This document shows positions 45,409-53,352 of a stretch of DNA of 54,622 nucleotides, piece by piece. The notes beneath the pieces were generated by a model that did no database searches, had not been told where the DNA came from, and saw only the letters and a program-made list of their open reading frames with translations. The first letter of the stretch is position 1, and each line of letters opens with the position of its first letter. The stretch comes from Tenacibaculum gallaicum (lineage in GTDB: Bacteria > Bacteroidota > Bacteroidia > Flavobacteriales > Flavobacteriaceae). Made by a program: the position numbers and the translations under genes. The stretch covers positions 1 through 54,622 of the forward strand of contig NZ_QUNS01000010.1 of assembly GCF_003387615.1 (NCBI RefSeq), read 5' to 3'.

Positions 45409-47049
45409 TTGGGAAAACAGAAAATAGCTATCCTTAAAACCTTTTTACTTTTGAAAGACACATTAATTAATTTAGTACAAAATTTACTTAAGAAAAATAG
45501 TATTTCTTTTGACAAAGAAGAATTGGATTTTCAAATTCAGAGTCACCCTTCTTACCCTAGTTTGCATGCAATTACTGGAGTGTTAGATCATTTTAATATT
45601 GAAAATGTAGCAGCTGACGTTCCTGTTAATTCAGAAACACTTTTGCAACTCCCTCAATGTTTTATCGCGCAAATTAATGGCGACCATGGTCAAGATTTAA
45701 TTGTAGCAGAAAGAAAAAAAATGGATTACATAATTTATGATTCTGAAAACGAGAAAACAAAGTTATCAGAAAATGAATTTCTAAATAAGTTTACTGGAAT
45801 TATTGTAGCTGTTGAAAAAACAGAAGATTATCAAACAGCCAAAAACAACTCTAAACTAGTAAAAACTATCGGTTTTTCTCTTCTTAGTGTTTTTGCGTTA
45901 TTTTTTGTTTTTAATAATTCAACTTCATGGTATAATACTTTTTATTTTCTGTTATCAATAACAGGGGTTGTTATTAGTATTGCCATTATAAAACAAGAGC
46001 TTGGATTAAAAACCTCTATAGGTGATGCTTTTTGTTCTGGAGCTGATGACAAAAAAGATTGTGATGCTGTATTAACCTCTAAAGGTGCTGAAATTTTAAA
46101 AGGATATAAATTAAGTGACTTTAGTATGCTTTATTTTATGGGATTATCTCTTTTAACTTTTGCTCAAATTTCTAATCCTGTAATTTCATATACTATTAGT
46201 TTACTTGCTATACCTATTACGTTATATTCTTTATATTATCAGTATGCAATAGTAAAAAAATGGTGCCTTTTATGTTTAAGTATAGTTGGAGTACTTTGGC
46301 TACAAGCATTAGCTCCAGTATTGACAAATAATTACATTAACACCTTTATACTTACTGACTTTGTTACTTTAGGCTTAGTTGCTTCTTTTACGTGGTTAGC
46401 TTGGAATTATATTAAACCTCTGTTCACTGAAGTTCAGGAGCTTAAAAAAGAAAAGATAGCTAGTGTAAAGTTTAAAAGAAACTACGCTCTATTTGATAGC
46501 TTATTGCAAAAGTCACCTCAACTTAACACTCAGTTAACTGACAGTAAAGAAATTATTTTTGGAAACCACAACTCTAACCTTGAACTAACAATAGTTACAA
46601 ATCCTTTTTGCGGACACTGTAAACCGGTTCATACTCATGTTGATGAAATTCTTAGAAGGTATCATAACAATGTAAAAATTAAAGTACGCTTTAATGTGAA
46701 TGTAGAAGATAAAGATAGTGATGTTGTTAAAATTACTAGTAGACTTCTAGAGGTTTATAATACCAAAGGAGAAAAAGAATGTCTCCTAGCTATGGATGCT
46801 ATTTATGAGGGACAAAAACCTACTGCTTGGTTAAAAAAATGGGGAGAGTGTTCCTACAAAGAAGTTTACACTTCAGAGCTTGAAAAAGAAAAAGATTGGT
46901 GTACAGAAAATGCTATCAACTTTACGCCAGAAATATTAATTAACGGAAAATCATTTCCTAAAGAATACAATAGAACAGATTTAATCTTATTTATTGAGGA
47001 TTTAGAAGAAAATTTAGAAACTTCTAATGTTTCATTGAAAACAGCATAA
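45409..47049 (+). CDS. C39-like/VKOR/thioredoxin fusion (disulfide formation)
   Basis: 546 residues in three parts. Residues 1-135 look like a C39 peptidase-type domain without the catalytic Cys: QSHPSYPSLHAITGVLDHF replaces the DCGP motif. Residues 150-335 are a VKOR domain with five membrane segments and the cysteines C209 and C218 (FCSGADDKKDC) plus the CxxC C286-C289 (WCLLC). Residues 385-540 are a DsbA-like thioredoxin fold with C401-GH-C404 (PFCGHC). VKOR-thioredoxin pairs make disulfides in secreted proteins. The inactive C39-like domain probably binds GG-type leaders. The start is TTG; no ATG is available. Confidence 0.88.
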   Translation: MGKQKIAILKTFLLLKDTLINLVQNLLKKNSISFDKEELDFQIQSHPSYPSLHAITGVLDHFNIENVAADVPVNSETLLQLPQCFIAQINGDHGQDLIVAERKKMDYIIYDSENEKTKLSENEFLNKFTGIIVAVEKTEDYQTAKNNSKLVKTIGFSLLSVFALFFVFNNSTSWYNTFYFLLSITGVVISIAIIKQELGLKTSIGDAFCSGADDKKDCDAVLTSKGAEILKGYKLSDFSMLYFMGLSLLTFAQISNPVISYTISLLAIPITLYSLYYQYAIVKKWCLLCLSIVGVLWLQALAPVLTNNYINTFILTDFVTLGLVASFTWLAWNYIKPLFTEVQELKKEKIASVKFKRNYALFDSLLQKSPQLNTQLTDSKEIIFGNHNSNLELTIVTNPFCGHCKPVHTHVDEILRRYHNNVKIKVRFNVNVEDKDSDVVKITSRLLEVYNTKGEKECLLAMDAIYEGQKPTAWLKKWGECSYKEVYTSELEKEKDWCTENAINFTPEILINGKSFPKEYNRTDLILFIEDLEENLETSNVSLKTA

Positions 47050-47052
47050 AGA

Positions 47053-47081
47053 CAAAGCCCCAAAAAGGGGCTTTGCGTTTT
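47053..47081 (+). terminator. Intrinsic terminator after the VKOR fusion gene
   Basis: CAAAGCCCC and GGGGCTTTG pair over nine bases with a loop of five A, followed by CGTTTT. It separates the VKOR fusion gene from the first peptide cluster. Confidence 0.75.
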
Positions 47082-47088
47082 GAACAAA

Positions 47089-47139
47089 ATTCTCTCGCGA
47101 AGAATAGACACATTGGTGAGTGTCTTTAAATGTTCGCCG
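47089..47139 (+). promoter_or_regulatory. Pseudoknot leader element, copy 1 (divergent)
   Basis: ATTCT/AGAAT flank a CTCGCGA loop (47089-47105). AGACAC (47106-47111) pairs with GTGTCT (47120-47125), and GGTGA (47115-47119) pairs with TCGCC (47134-47138) through one G-U, forming an H-type pseudoknot. Copies 2-5 use CCTTGA and TCAAGG instead, so this copy gives covariation support. It ends 25 bases before the first peptide start. Confidence 0.7.
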
Positions 47140-47164
47140 CAAAAGTAACCTTAATATTTTAATT

Positions 47165-47329
47165 ATGAAAAAACAAATTCTAAATTTAGGTAAAGCTTTA
47201 AAAAAAGCGGAACAAGCTCAAATTAACGGAGGTAAAGTACAATGTATTACTCCCTGGAGTAATGGAGAATGTACTGAATATGGTTTACAATGTGCTGAAC
47301 CAAAGTGTAGATTAACTTTATTTCCTTAA
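47165..47329 (+). CDS. Cys-rich GG-leader peptide 1
   Basis: 54 residues: the common 23-residue leader (MKKQILNLGKALKKAEQ.., ending INGG) and a 31-residue core beginning KVQC with four cysteines, C-x8-C-x6-C-x4-C. I chose this ATG because it aligns with the other fourteen leaders; the open frame upstream lacks that pattern. It is the first gene after pseudoknot copy 1. Confidence 0.85.
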   Translation: MKKQILNLGKALKKAEQAQINGGKVQCITPWSNGECTEYGLQCAEPKCRLTLFP

Positions 47330-47344
47330 TAGTAGATAATTATT

Positions 47345-47551
47345 ATGAGAAAATCAATTTTAAACTTAGGTAAAGTTTTAAATAAGGCGGAACAAAAGCA
47401 GGTTAATGGAGGAGCTGCTAGGTTTTGTCAATGTGATCGTGAATGTGGTAGCGGACATCACTGCTGTAGCTATAGATGTTATGCTATTGATGCCTCTAAC
47501 TACCCAACAGGAAATTGTCCTCCCCTTTTATGTCCTATAGATATAGAATAA
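47345..47551 (+). CDS. Cys-rich GG-leader peptide 2 (eight Cys)
   Basis: 68 residues with leader MRKSILNLGKVLNKAEQ.. ending VNGG. The 45-residue core has eight cysteines, C-x-C-x3-C-x5-CC-x3-C-x12-C-x4-C. The part from the third Cys (CGSGHHCCSYRC) resembles the CC-containing knot-like pattern of peptides 8 and 13. It starts 15 bases after peptide 1. Confidence 0.85.
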   Translation: MRKSILNLGKVLNKAEQKQVNGGAARFCQCDRECGSGHHCCSYRCYAIDASNYPTGNCPPLLCPIDIE

Positions 47552-47616
47552 CTATTTATAAAAAAGGACACTTATTCAGTTGGTATCTGAAAAAAAAGAT
47601 TATAAATAAAATAAAT

Positions 47617-47630
47617 GTCTTATTTAAGAC
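47617..47630 (+). other. Small hairpin between peptides 2 and 3
   Basis: GTCTT and AAGAC pair around a 4-base loop in the 106-base gap between two peptide genes. A preceding GGACAC recalls the pseudoknot element but the second pairing is absent, so it may be a decayed copy. Confidence 0.25.
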
Positions 47631-47657
47631 TATTAACTAAACAATAATAATTCAATT

Positions 47658-47813
47658 ATGAAAAAATCAATTTCAAACTTAGGTAAAGTTTTACATAAAG
47701 CGGAACAAATCCATATTAATGGAGGTAGAAAACAATGTGATAAAAACAGAGACGGTGTATGTGAAGACCACGGGAGACACTGTGCAGAATTTTATTGTAG
47801 TTTTATTCTATAA
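47658..47813 (+). CDS. Cys-rich GG-leader peptide 3
   Basis: 51 residues with leader MKKSISNLGKVLHKAEQ.. ending INGG. The 28-residue core starts RKQC and has four cysteines, C-x7-C-x6-C-x4-C, nearly the spacing of peptide 1. It is short but has the complete family leader. Confidence 0.83.
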   Translation: MKKSISNLGKVLHKAEQIHINGGRKQCDKNRDGVCEDHGRHCAEFYCSFIL

Positions 47814-47824
47814 CAAAAAAAATC

Positions 47825-48064
47825 ATGAAAAAATCAATTTTAAGCTTAGGTAAACCCCTTAATAAAAGAGAACAAAAGTTAATTAATGGTGGTGGGGCTG
47901 TCGGGTTTTGTGACATGAATGGTAACTGCCCTTCTGGTCAGTTTTGTGAAGGAATATATTGTTACACTAATGATACTGGTGGAGGCGGAGGTGGAAATAA
48001 CAACAACTGTACTCATCCTTGGGAATTTTGTCCTGATGGAAGTATCAGTTGTACAGGATGTTAA
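47825..48064 (+). CDS. Cys-rich GG-leader peptide 4 (eight Cys)
   Basis: 79 residues, the longest of the set. Leader MKKSILSLGKPLNKREQ.. ends INGG. The core has a first module GFCDMNGNCPSGQFCEGIYC (C-x5-C-x5-C-x4-C), then a Gly/Asn linker (TGGGGGGNNNN), then four further Cys in C-x6-C-x6-C-x2-C. It looks like two small disulfide modules joined by a flexible linker. The first module matches peptide 5. Confidence 0.85.
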   Translation: MKKSILSLGKPLNKREQKLINGGGAVGFCDMNGNCPSGQFCEGIYCYTNDTGGGGGGNNNNCTHPWEFCPDGSISCTGC

Positions 48065-48080
48065 ACTAAAAAACAAAAAC

Positions 48081-48236
48081 ATGAAAAAATCAATTTTAAA
48101 TCTAGGAAAAACTTTAAATAAAACAGAACAAACTCAGATTAGCGGAGGTAGTGAAATCGTAGGTTTATGTGATTTTAGAGGAAACTGCCCTAGAGGAAGC
48201 TATTGTGCTGATGGTTATGTTTGTCTAAGAGGTTAA
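48081..48236 (+). CDS. Cys-rich GG-leader peptide 5
   Basis: 51 residues with leader MKKSILNLGKTLNKTEQ.. ending ISGG. The 28-residue core GLCDFRGNCPRGSYC.. (C-x5-C-x5-C-x5-C) is a close relative of the first module of peptide 4 (CDxxGNCPxGxxC). I chose the ATG at 48081, where the family leader begins, rather than an earlier in-frame start. Confidence 0.84.
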   Translation: MKKSILNLGKTLNKTEQTQISGGSEIVGLCDFRGNCPRGSYCADGYVCLRG

Positions 48237-48245
48237 CACATATAA

Positions 48246-48271
48246 GTAGGGTATTGCTAGCAATACTCTAC
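48246..48271 (+). other. Intercistronic hairpin between peptides 5 and 6
   Basis: GTAGGGTATTG and CAATACTCTAC pair over 11 bases with one G-U and loop CTAG. No T run follows, so it may set mRNA stability or partial termination inside the peptide operon. Confidence 0.55.
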
Positions 48272-48319
48272 TATTAAAAAATAAACATCAAATATAAACA
48301 CTCATAAAACCTAAATATA

Positions 48320-48538
48320 ATGAAAAAGCAAATTCTAAACCTAGGAAGGGTTTTAAACAGGCCGGACCAAAAAAAAATTAGTGGAGGGCAACCGTTACCA
48401 AACCCTGATTGTAAGTGTTTTTGTTATAGCAATTCAATAAGGCACACAACCAACTGTCAATCATTATGTCCAGATGGAGACATACCAGGTGTTTATGAAG
48501 GGACTCCGGCTTCTTGTTTTAGAGACTTTCCTTTATAA
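48320..48538 (+). CDS. Cys-rich GG-leader peptide 6
   Basis: 72 residues with leader MKKQILNLGRVLNRPDQ.. ending ISGG. The 49-residue core has six cysteines, C-x-C-x-C-x10-C-x3-C-x15-C, beginning QPLPNPDCKCFC. It lies after the hairpin at 48246. Confidence 0.84.
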   Translation: MKKQILNLGRVLNRPDQKKISGGQPLPNPDCKCFCYSNSIRHTTNCQSLCPDGDIPGVYEGTPASCFRDFPL

Positions 48539-48581
48539 TAATGGTTTTCCAAAAAAATTACGTACATCAAAATTTTATATA

Positions 48582-48776
48582 ATGAAAAAAATAATTTTAA
48601 ACTTAGGTAAACCTTTAAACAAAACAGAACAGAAGCTAGTTAATGGAGGAAAAGAAATTCCTGGTGGATGTAGAACAGATAAAGGATATTATTGGCATCC
48701 ATTAGAAAGATGTTGTTGGACAGATCAATATAATTGCTGTTACGGAACCCCTGAATGCCCTGCTCCTTATCTATAA
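48582..48776 (+). CDS. Cys-rich GG-leader peptide 7
   Basis: 64 residues with leader MKKIILNLGKPLNKTEQ.. ending VNGG. The core is aromatic and has six cysteines in C-x13-CC-x6-CC-x5-C, with two vicinal pairs. The ATG at 48582 is the one that starts the leader. Confidence 0.84.
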   Translation: MKKIILNLGKPLNKTEQKLVNGGKEIPGGCRTDKGYYWHPLERCCWTDQYNCCYGTPECPAPYL

Positions 48777-48794
48777 CCTTAAAATAACTATTTT

Positions 48795-48983
48795 ATGAAA
48801 AAATCAATTTCAAACTTAGGTGAAATTTTAAATAAAGATGAACTAAAATCAATTAACGGTTCAGTTATTATTGCCTGCTATACTCATTCTGAGTGTCCAC
48901 GCAATATGGGGTGCTGTAAAAAACCCCCTTATATTGGACTTTGTATGGAAGGAGAAGATTATAGAAGAATCTGTAATAATTAA
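48795..48983 (+). CDS. Cys-rich leader peptide 8 (GS cleavage site, knottin-like)
   Basis: 62 residues. The leader MKKSISNLGEILNKDEL.. ends INGS, so the expected cut is after Gly-Ser rather than Gly-Gly. The core has six cysteines in C-x5-C-x5-CC-x8-C-x9-C, the C-C-CC-C-C order of inhibitor cystine knots. It is the last peptide of the first cluster, ahead of the hairpin before the PCAT gene. Confidence 0.82.
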   Translation: MKKSISNLGEILNKDELKSINGSVIIACYTHSECPRNMGCCKKPPYIGLCMEGEDYRRICNN

Positions 48984-48989
48984 TAAACA

Positions 48990-49025
48990 AAACAGGTAAA
49001 AGGGCAGTATCCCTCTTACCTGTTT
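48990..49025 (+). other. Hairpin between peptide cluster and PCAT gene
   Basis: AAACAGGTAA pairs with TTACCTGTTT, then after one mismatch AGGG pairs with CCCT around a 6-base loop. The sequence after it is CATATC, with no T run, so it is more likely an attenuator or mRNA end-protector that lowers transporter output than a full terminator. The PCAT start lies 16 bases further on. Confidence 0.6.
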
Positions 49026-49041
49026 CATATCTAAGCTTAAC

Positions 49042-51228
49042 TTGAAAAAATTCCCAAACTACAAACAAACTGAAGCAAAAGATTGCGGACCAACTTGTAT
49101 AAAAATCATAGCTAAGCACTATGGTAAAACTATTAACACACAACAACTAAGAAGTCTTAGTGAAACCACTCGAGAAGGTAGTAGTCTACTCGGTTTAAGC
49201 GAAGCTGTAGAGTCTATAGGTTTTAAATCTTTAGGTATAAAATTAGCTTTCAGTAAACTTAAAGAAGCTCCTTTTCCTTGTATTGTTCATTGGAACAAAA
49301 ACCATTATGTGGTTCTTTATAAAATAAAAAAGGATACAGTTTATATTTCTGATCCTGCTCATGGACTCATTACTTTTACCAAAGAGGAGTTTATTCAACA
49401 CTGGATTGGAAACAACGCTGATGAAAACACAGAAGAGGGAATCGCTCTACTAGTCGAGCCAACTCCTAAGTTTTATCAGGAAGACTTTGAAGAAGACGAA
49501 AAGTTTGGCTTTTCATTTATCTTCAAATATTTATATAAATATAAAAAGTTTATTATTCAATTAATTATAGGACTTTTAGCAGGAAGTTTACTACAATTAA
49601 TATTACCATTCTTAACTCAAAGTGTAGTTGATGTAGGTATTAAAAATCAGGATTTAAACTTTGTATATCTAATTTTATTTGCTCAATTATTTTTATTCGT
49701 AGGAAAAGCTTCCTTAGAAATTATTCGAAGTTGGATTTTACTTCACCTAAGTACTCGCATTAACATATCTTTAATTTCTGACTTTTTCATCAAGTTAATG
49801 AAATTACCTATCTCCTATTTTGATGTGAGAATGACAGGTGATTTACTACAAAGAATTAACGATCATAAACGTATCGAGCGAATCTTAACCACATCGTCTT
49901 TAACTGTTTTATTCTCTTTTTTCAATCTGATTATTTTTAGTTTAGTATTAGGGTATTACAGTATACAAATATTTGGAGTCTTTGTATTAGGAAGTGTTCT
50001 GTATTTTGGATGGGTATTGTTTTTCTTTAAAAAACGAAAGGAATTAGATTACAAACGTTTTTCGCAAGTAAGCCAGGAACAAAGTAAAGTTATTGAACTT
50101 ATTAACGGAATGCAAGAAATTAAGCTCCACAATGCTGAAAGACGCATGCGTTGGAATTGGGAATATGTACAAGCTCGTTTATTTAAAGTAGCTACCAAAA
50201 GTCTTGCTTTAGAACAAACACAAAGCGTAGGTTCAAATTTCATTAATGAACTTAAAAACATGTTTATCACCATTCTATCTGCAAAGCTAGTTATTGATGG
50301 TCAAATCACTCTGGGGATGATGATGGCAATTAGCTATATAGTTGGTCAATTAAACGGGCCAATTACACAACTAATTAATTTTATGAGAGATATACAAGAT
50401 GCACAAATCTCTATAGATAGACTAGGTGAAATACACAACATGGAAGATGAAGAAAAACCTAGTGATGAAAAAGTAACTACAATCCCAGATAACGCATCTA
50501 TAAGACTAAGTAATATTTCATTCAGATACACTGGTGGTTTAGAACCTGTTTTAAAAGATTTATCCCTTGAAATTCCTGCAAATAAAACAACGGCAATAGT
50601 AGGCGTTAGTGGAAGTGGTAAAACTACTTTAATGAAGTTATTACTCGGGTTCTACCAGGTTGATCAAGGTGATATTATGATTGACAACTTCAACTTAAAA
50701 AATGTTTCACAAAAAGAGTGGCGAAGAAACTGTGGGGTTGTGATGCAAGAAGGGTATATTTTTAATGATTCTATAGCTAAAAACATAGCCGTAGGAGAAG
50801 ATTATGTTGATAAAGAAAAATTAGCTCACGCAATTGATGTAGCCAATATTGGAGATTATATAGAAGGCTTACCTTTAGGGTATAACACGAAAATTGGTAG
50901 TGAAGGAAACGGGTTAAGTACAGGTCAAAAACAACGATTATTAATTGCCAGATCTGTTTACAAAAACCCGAAGTTCTTATTCTTTGACGAAGCGACTAGT
51001 GCTTTAGATGCTAATAATGAAAAGGTAATTATGGGTAAGCTTAATGAATTTTTTGCAGACAAAACAGCAGTTGTTATAGCACACCGGTTAAGTACTGTAA
51101 AAAATGCACATCAAATAGTTGTACTTGAAAAAGGAAAAATTATAGAAAAAGGAAGTCATGAAGAACTAATCAACCTAAAAGGAAGTTATTATCATCTAGT
51201 TAAAAACCAACTAGACTTAGGTAAATAA
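49042..51228 (+). CDS. Peptidase-containing ABC transporter (PCAT)
   Basis: 728 residues. The N-terminal C39 peptidase has Cys15 (DCGPTC), His88 (NHYVVL) and Asp104 (SDPA), the complete catalytic set that cuts after double-Gly leaders. An ABC transporter membrane domain (about 165-440) and ATPase domain follow: Walker A GVSGSGKT (about 521), signature LSTGQKQRLLIA (about 625), Walker B FLFFDEATSALD. It should remove the common leader and export the cores. Translation probably starts at TTG (49042), since upstream codons contain a stop and no ATG. No HlyD-type partner is in the window. Confidence 0.95.
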   Translation: MKKFPNYKQTEAKDCGPTCIKIIAKHYGKTINTQQLRSLSETTREGSSLLGLSEAVESIGFKSLGIKLAFSKLKEAPFPCIVHWNKNHYVVLYKIKKDTVYISDPAHGLITFTKEEFIQHWIGNNADENTEEGIALLVEPTPKFYQEDFEEDEKFGFSFIFKYLYKYKKFIIQLIIGLLAGSLLQLILPFLTQSVVDVGIKNQDLNFVYLILFAQLFLFVGKASLEIIRSWILLHLSTRINISLISDFFIKLMKLPISYFDVRMTGDLLQRINDHKRIERILTTSSLTVLFSFFNLIIFSLVLGYYSIQIFGVFVLGSVLYFGWVLFFFKKRKELDYKRFSQVSQEQSKVIELINGMQEIKLHNAERRMRWNWEYVQARLFKVATKSLALEQTQSVGSNFINELKNMFITILSAKLVIDGQITLGMMMAISYIVGQLNGPITQLINFMRDIQDAQISIDRLGEIHNMEDEEKPSDEKVTTIPDNASIRLSNISFRYTGGLEPVLKDLSLEIPANKTTAIVGVSGSGKTTLMKLLLGFYQVDQGDIMIDNFNLKNVSQKEWRRNCGVVMQEGYIFNDSIAKNIAVGEDYVDKEKLAHAIDVANIGDYIEGLPLGYNTKIGSEGNGLSTGQKQRLLIARSVYKNPKFLFFDEATSALDANNEKVIMGKLNEFFADKTAVVIAHRLSTVKNAHQIVVLEKGKIIEKGSHEELINLKGSYYHLVKNQLDLGK

Positions 51229-51231
51229 AAT

Positions 51232-51284
51232 ATTCTCTCGCGAAGAATAGACACAAACCTTGAGTGTCTTTAAACGATTCAAGG
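51232..51284 (+). promoter_or_regulatory. Pseudoknot leader element, copy 2
   Basis: The short ATTCT/AGAAT hairpin (51232-51248) is followed by AGACAC (51249-51254) pairing with GTGTCT (51264-51269), and CCTTGA (51258-51263) pairing with TCAAGG (51279-51284). The two stems interlock with loops of three and about ten bases, fitting an H-type pseudoknot. It begins right after the PCAT stop and ends 27 bases before peptide 9. Confidence 0.72.
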
Positions 51285-51311
51285 ATTTTATCAAATTAAA
51301 ATTATTTTAAA

Positions 51312-51542
51312 ATGAAAAAATCAATTTTAAACTTAGGAAAAGCGTTAAAAAAAGCTGATCAAAAATTAATTAATGGAGGGTTAGGCTCATGTTGTAATAC
51401 CATAACATATGAAGATGGATACCAATACAGATCTTGTGGAAAAACTAAAAAACAAGCTTTAGAAGTTTTGGGAGATAGTTATGATAACTTAGGAGGTAGT
51501 GGACCAGCTACAGTTACACATTGGTGCTGTAGTAGTTGTTAA
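51312..51542 (+). CDS. Cys-rich GG-leader peptide 9
   Basis: 76 residues with leader MKKSILNLGKALKKADQ.. ending INGG. The 53-residue core has six cysteines as CC-x13-C-x29-CC-x2-C; the long middle segment is rich in Lys, Gly and Asp. It is the only peptide between the PCAT and the TlpA-like gene. Confidence 0.84.
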   Translation: MKKSILNLGKALKKADQKLINGGLGSCCNTITYEDGYQYRSCGKTKKQALEVLGDSYDNLGGSGPATVTHWCCSSC

Positions 51543-51551
51543 TTTAAACTA

Positions 51552-51580
51552 ACCCAAACGGATATCATTTCCGTTTGGGT
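51552..51580 (+). terminator. Hairpin after peptide 9
   Basis: ACCCAAACGGA and TCCGTTTGGGT pair perfectly over 11 bases with a 7-base loop. The following bases are ATAACTTG, so it may be a weak terminator or stabilising hairpin before the TlpA-like lipoprotein gene. Confidence 0.6.
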
Positions 51581-51603
51581 ATAACTTGTAATTTTATCAC
51601 AAC

Positions 51604-53043
51604 ATGAAAATATATATAGTTCTTTTGTTTCTGTTTTTATTAACTTCTTGCCAAGATCTACCGAAGAAAAAAAAACATGTAAAAAAAGGTTTGGTTACTT
51701 TGATTATAAAAAACAATAATCAAGTTAAAACCAATATTGGTTCTGGCATAAATAAAGACTTTGATAGAGTAAATATTAATACAAATAAAATTACAGATAC
51801 CATAACACTTGAAACTAATAGCTATTTAAAATTGTATATAAAAAACAATAACTTTTTTAATAGTGTGTTATGTAAAAAAACAGACACCCTATTAATAAAC
51901 ATAAAGAAAACATCTACAAGTTTATTTTTTATTAATAGAGAATTAAAGAGATATGACAGTATACCTCTTAACAACCTATACAAAACCAACCTAAAACATA
52001 TAATATTAAAACACAATAAACTTTTTAAAAAATTTATTCAGGTTAATAAATCTTCCAATAAGTTTATCCCTAAAAAAAACATCATCAAGTCTAACCGAAA
52101 TAGCTTCAGAGAATTAGACTCTTTAGAGTATAATAAACTTAGAATTAAAAAAAAGGTTCTAAACAAACTGTATAAGAACAACCTTATAAGTAATATTAAT
52201 CATGTTTATCATACATCTCAGGTAGATTTCAACTATTTTAGGTCACTTATTAGAAGCTATAAATTTAGTCTAGATAATTTCTATTTAAAAAAAATCATGA
52301 ACTTGTATTTTAATAGCGAGTTAATATTTAACGACCCCTTTATTTCATATGGTTATATGAACATTTTCATTACTGATATTGTTCTGATTGAGGATAATTC
52401 TAAAATAAACATTGACTATCAAAAGGCTTATAAACTTTTACCATCTTTATTAAAAGGTGAAAATTTAAAACTCTTTAGGGAGTTTTGCTTACACCAAATT
52501 GCCAAATCGGATAACAATTTAGCAAATTATTATTTTAACAAATATAAAGATTCATATAATGATACTTTGTTTATCAAAGTATATGCTAATAAATATTTAA
52601 TAAATGAAAAAAGAAAAGCTTTAGCCTCTAACAAAGTAGAGTTAGTCGATTCAGATTCAAAAAACATAACTTTAGATGAAGTAATAAAAAATTACAAAGA
52701 CAAAACTATTTATATTGATTTTTGGGCTAGTTGGTGTACCCCTTGTAGAAATGAAATGTCTAAGTCAAAAACATTAATCAATGAATTTAAAAATGTTGTA
52801 TTCATTTACATATCTATCGATTCTGATAAAAATGAATGGATGAATGCTTCTGAAGAAGAAAAAATTGAGAAAAACAACAATTTTCTTGCAATCAACTACC
52901 CATCTTCCTCATTTTATAAGAAACTCGAATTACAAACTATTCCAAGGTATTTAATTTATTCTAAAGGAAAATTAGTAAATGAAAATGCACCAAGACCTAG
53001 TTCTGAAAAAACAAAAAAACTATTAAACTTTTATTTAAATTAA
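51604..53043 (+). CDS. TlpA/ResA-like thioredoxin lipoprotein
   Basis: 479 residues. The signal peptide MKIYIVLLFLFLLTSC has a lipobox with Cys16. A Lys/Asn-rich region of about 320 residues follows, without recognised domain. The C-terminal thioredoxin fold (about 350-470) has FWASWCTPC (C378, C381) and the cis-Pro region LQTIPRYLI. Such proteins reduce or isomerise disulfides in the periplasm. Its place inside the peptide locus suggests disulfide editing of the Cys-rich cores. The N-terminal part is very AT-rich. Confidence 0.85.
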   Translation: MKIYIVLLFLFLLTSCQDLPKKKKHVKKGLVTLIIKNNNQVKTNIGSGINKDFDRVNINTNKITDTITLETNSYLKLYIKNNNFFNSVLCKKTDTLLINIKKTSTSLFFINRELKRYDSIPLNNLYKTNLKHIILKHNKLFKKFIQVNKSSNKFIPKKNIIKSNRNSFRELDSLEYNKLRIKKKVLNKLYKNNLISNINHVYHTSQVDFNYFRSLIRSYKFSLDNFYLKKIMNLYFNSELIFNDPFISYGYMNIFITDIVLIEDNSKINIDYQKAYKLLPSLLKGENLKLFREFCLHQIAKSDNNLANYYFNKYKDSYNDTLFIKVYANKYLINEKRKALASNKVELVDSDSKNITLDEVIKNYKDKTIYIDFWASWCTPCRNEMSKSKTLINEFKNVVFIYISIDSDKNEWMNASEEEKIEKNNNFLAINYPSSSFYKKLELQTIPRYLIYSKGKLVNENAPRPSSEKTKKLLNFYLN

Positions 53044-53099
53044 ATTCTTCTCTCGCGAAGAATAGATACAAACCTTGAGTGTCTTTAAACTGTTCAAGG
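53044..53099 (+). promoter_or_regulatory. Pseudoknot leader element, copy 3
   Basis: The 5' hairpin is stronger here: ATTCTTC pairs with GAAGAAT (53044-53063). AGATAC (53064-53069) still pairs with GTGTCT (53079-53084), now with a U-G, and CCTTGA (53073-53078) pairs with TCAAGG (53094-53099). The C-to-T change keeps pairing through a wobble. It ends 20 bases before peptide 10. Confidence 0.72.
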
Positions 53100-53119
53100 A
53101 TTTTATCAAATTTTAAATT

Positions 53120-53338
53120 ATGAAAAAATCAATTTCTAACTTAGGTAAAACTTTAAACAAAGTTGAACAACAACAAGTACAAGGAGGTATAGTATTGAAT
53201 CGTTGTCTTTCTGGTACCTGCTATTCAAATAACTGGGTCTCAAGTGACACTCATGAAGACGCCGTATGTGCCGTATTATTTGGTTACGGAGAATACTGTA
53301 GAGGTACAATAAATAATGGTAAATGTTGTATCAATTAA
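53120..53338 (+). CDS. Cys-rich GG-leader peptide 10
   Basis: 72 residues with leader MKKSISNLGKTLNKVEQ.. ending VQGG. The core has six cysteines, C-x4-C-x15-C-x9-C-x8-CC, and ends RGTINNGKCC, which resembles RGIIKNGQCC of peptides 11 and 14. This suggests a shared ancestor. Confidence 0.85.
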   Translation: MKKSISNLGKTLNKVEQQQVQGGIVLNRCLSGTCYSNNWVSSDTHEDAVCAVLFGYGEYCRGTINNGKCCIN

Positions 53339-53352
53339 AATTTATAAACATT

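Noticed and set aside
47120..47164. Upstream extension of peptide 1
   Set aside because: It reads through the pseudoknot element and lacks the conserved leader, which starts at 47165.
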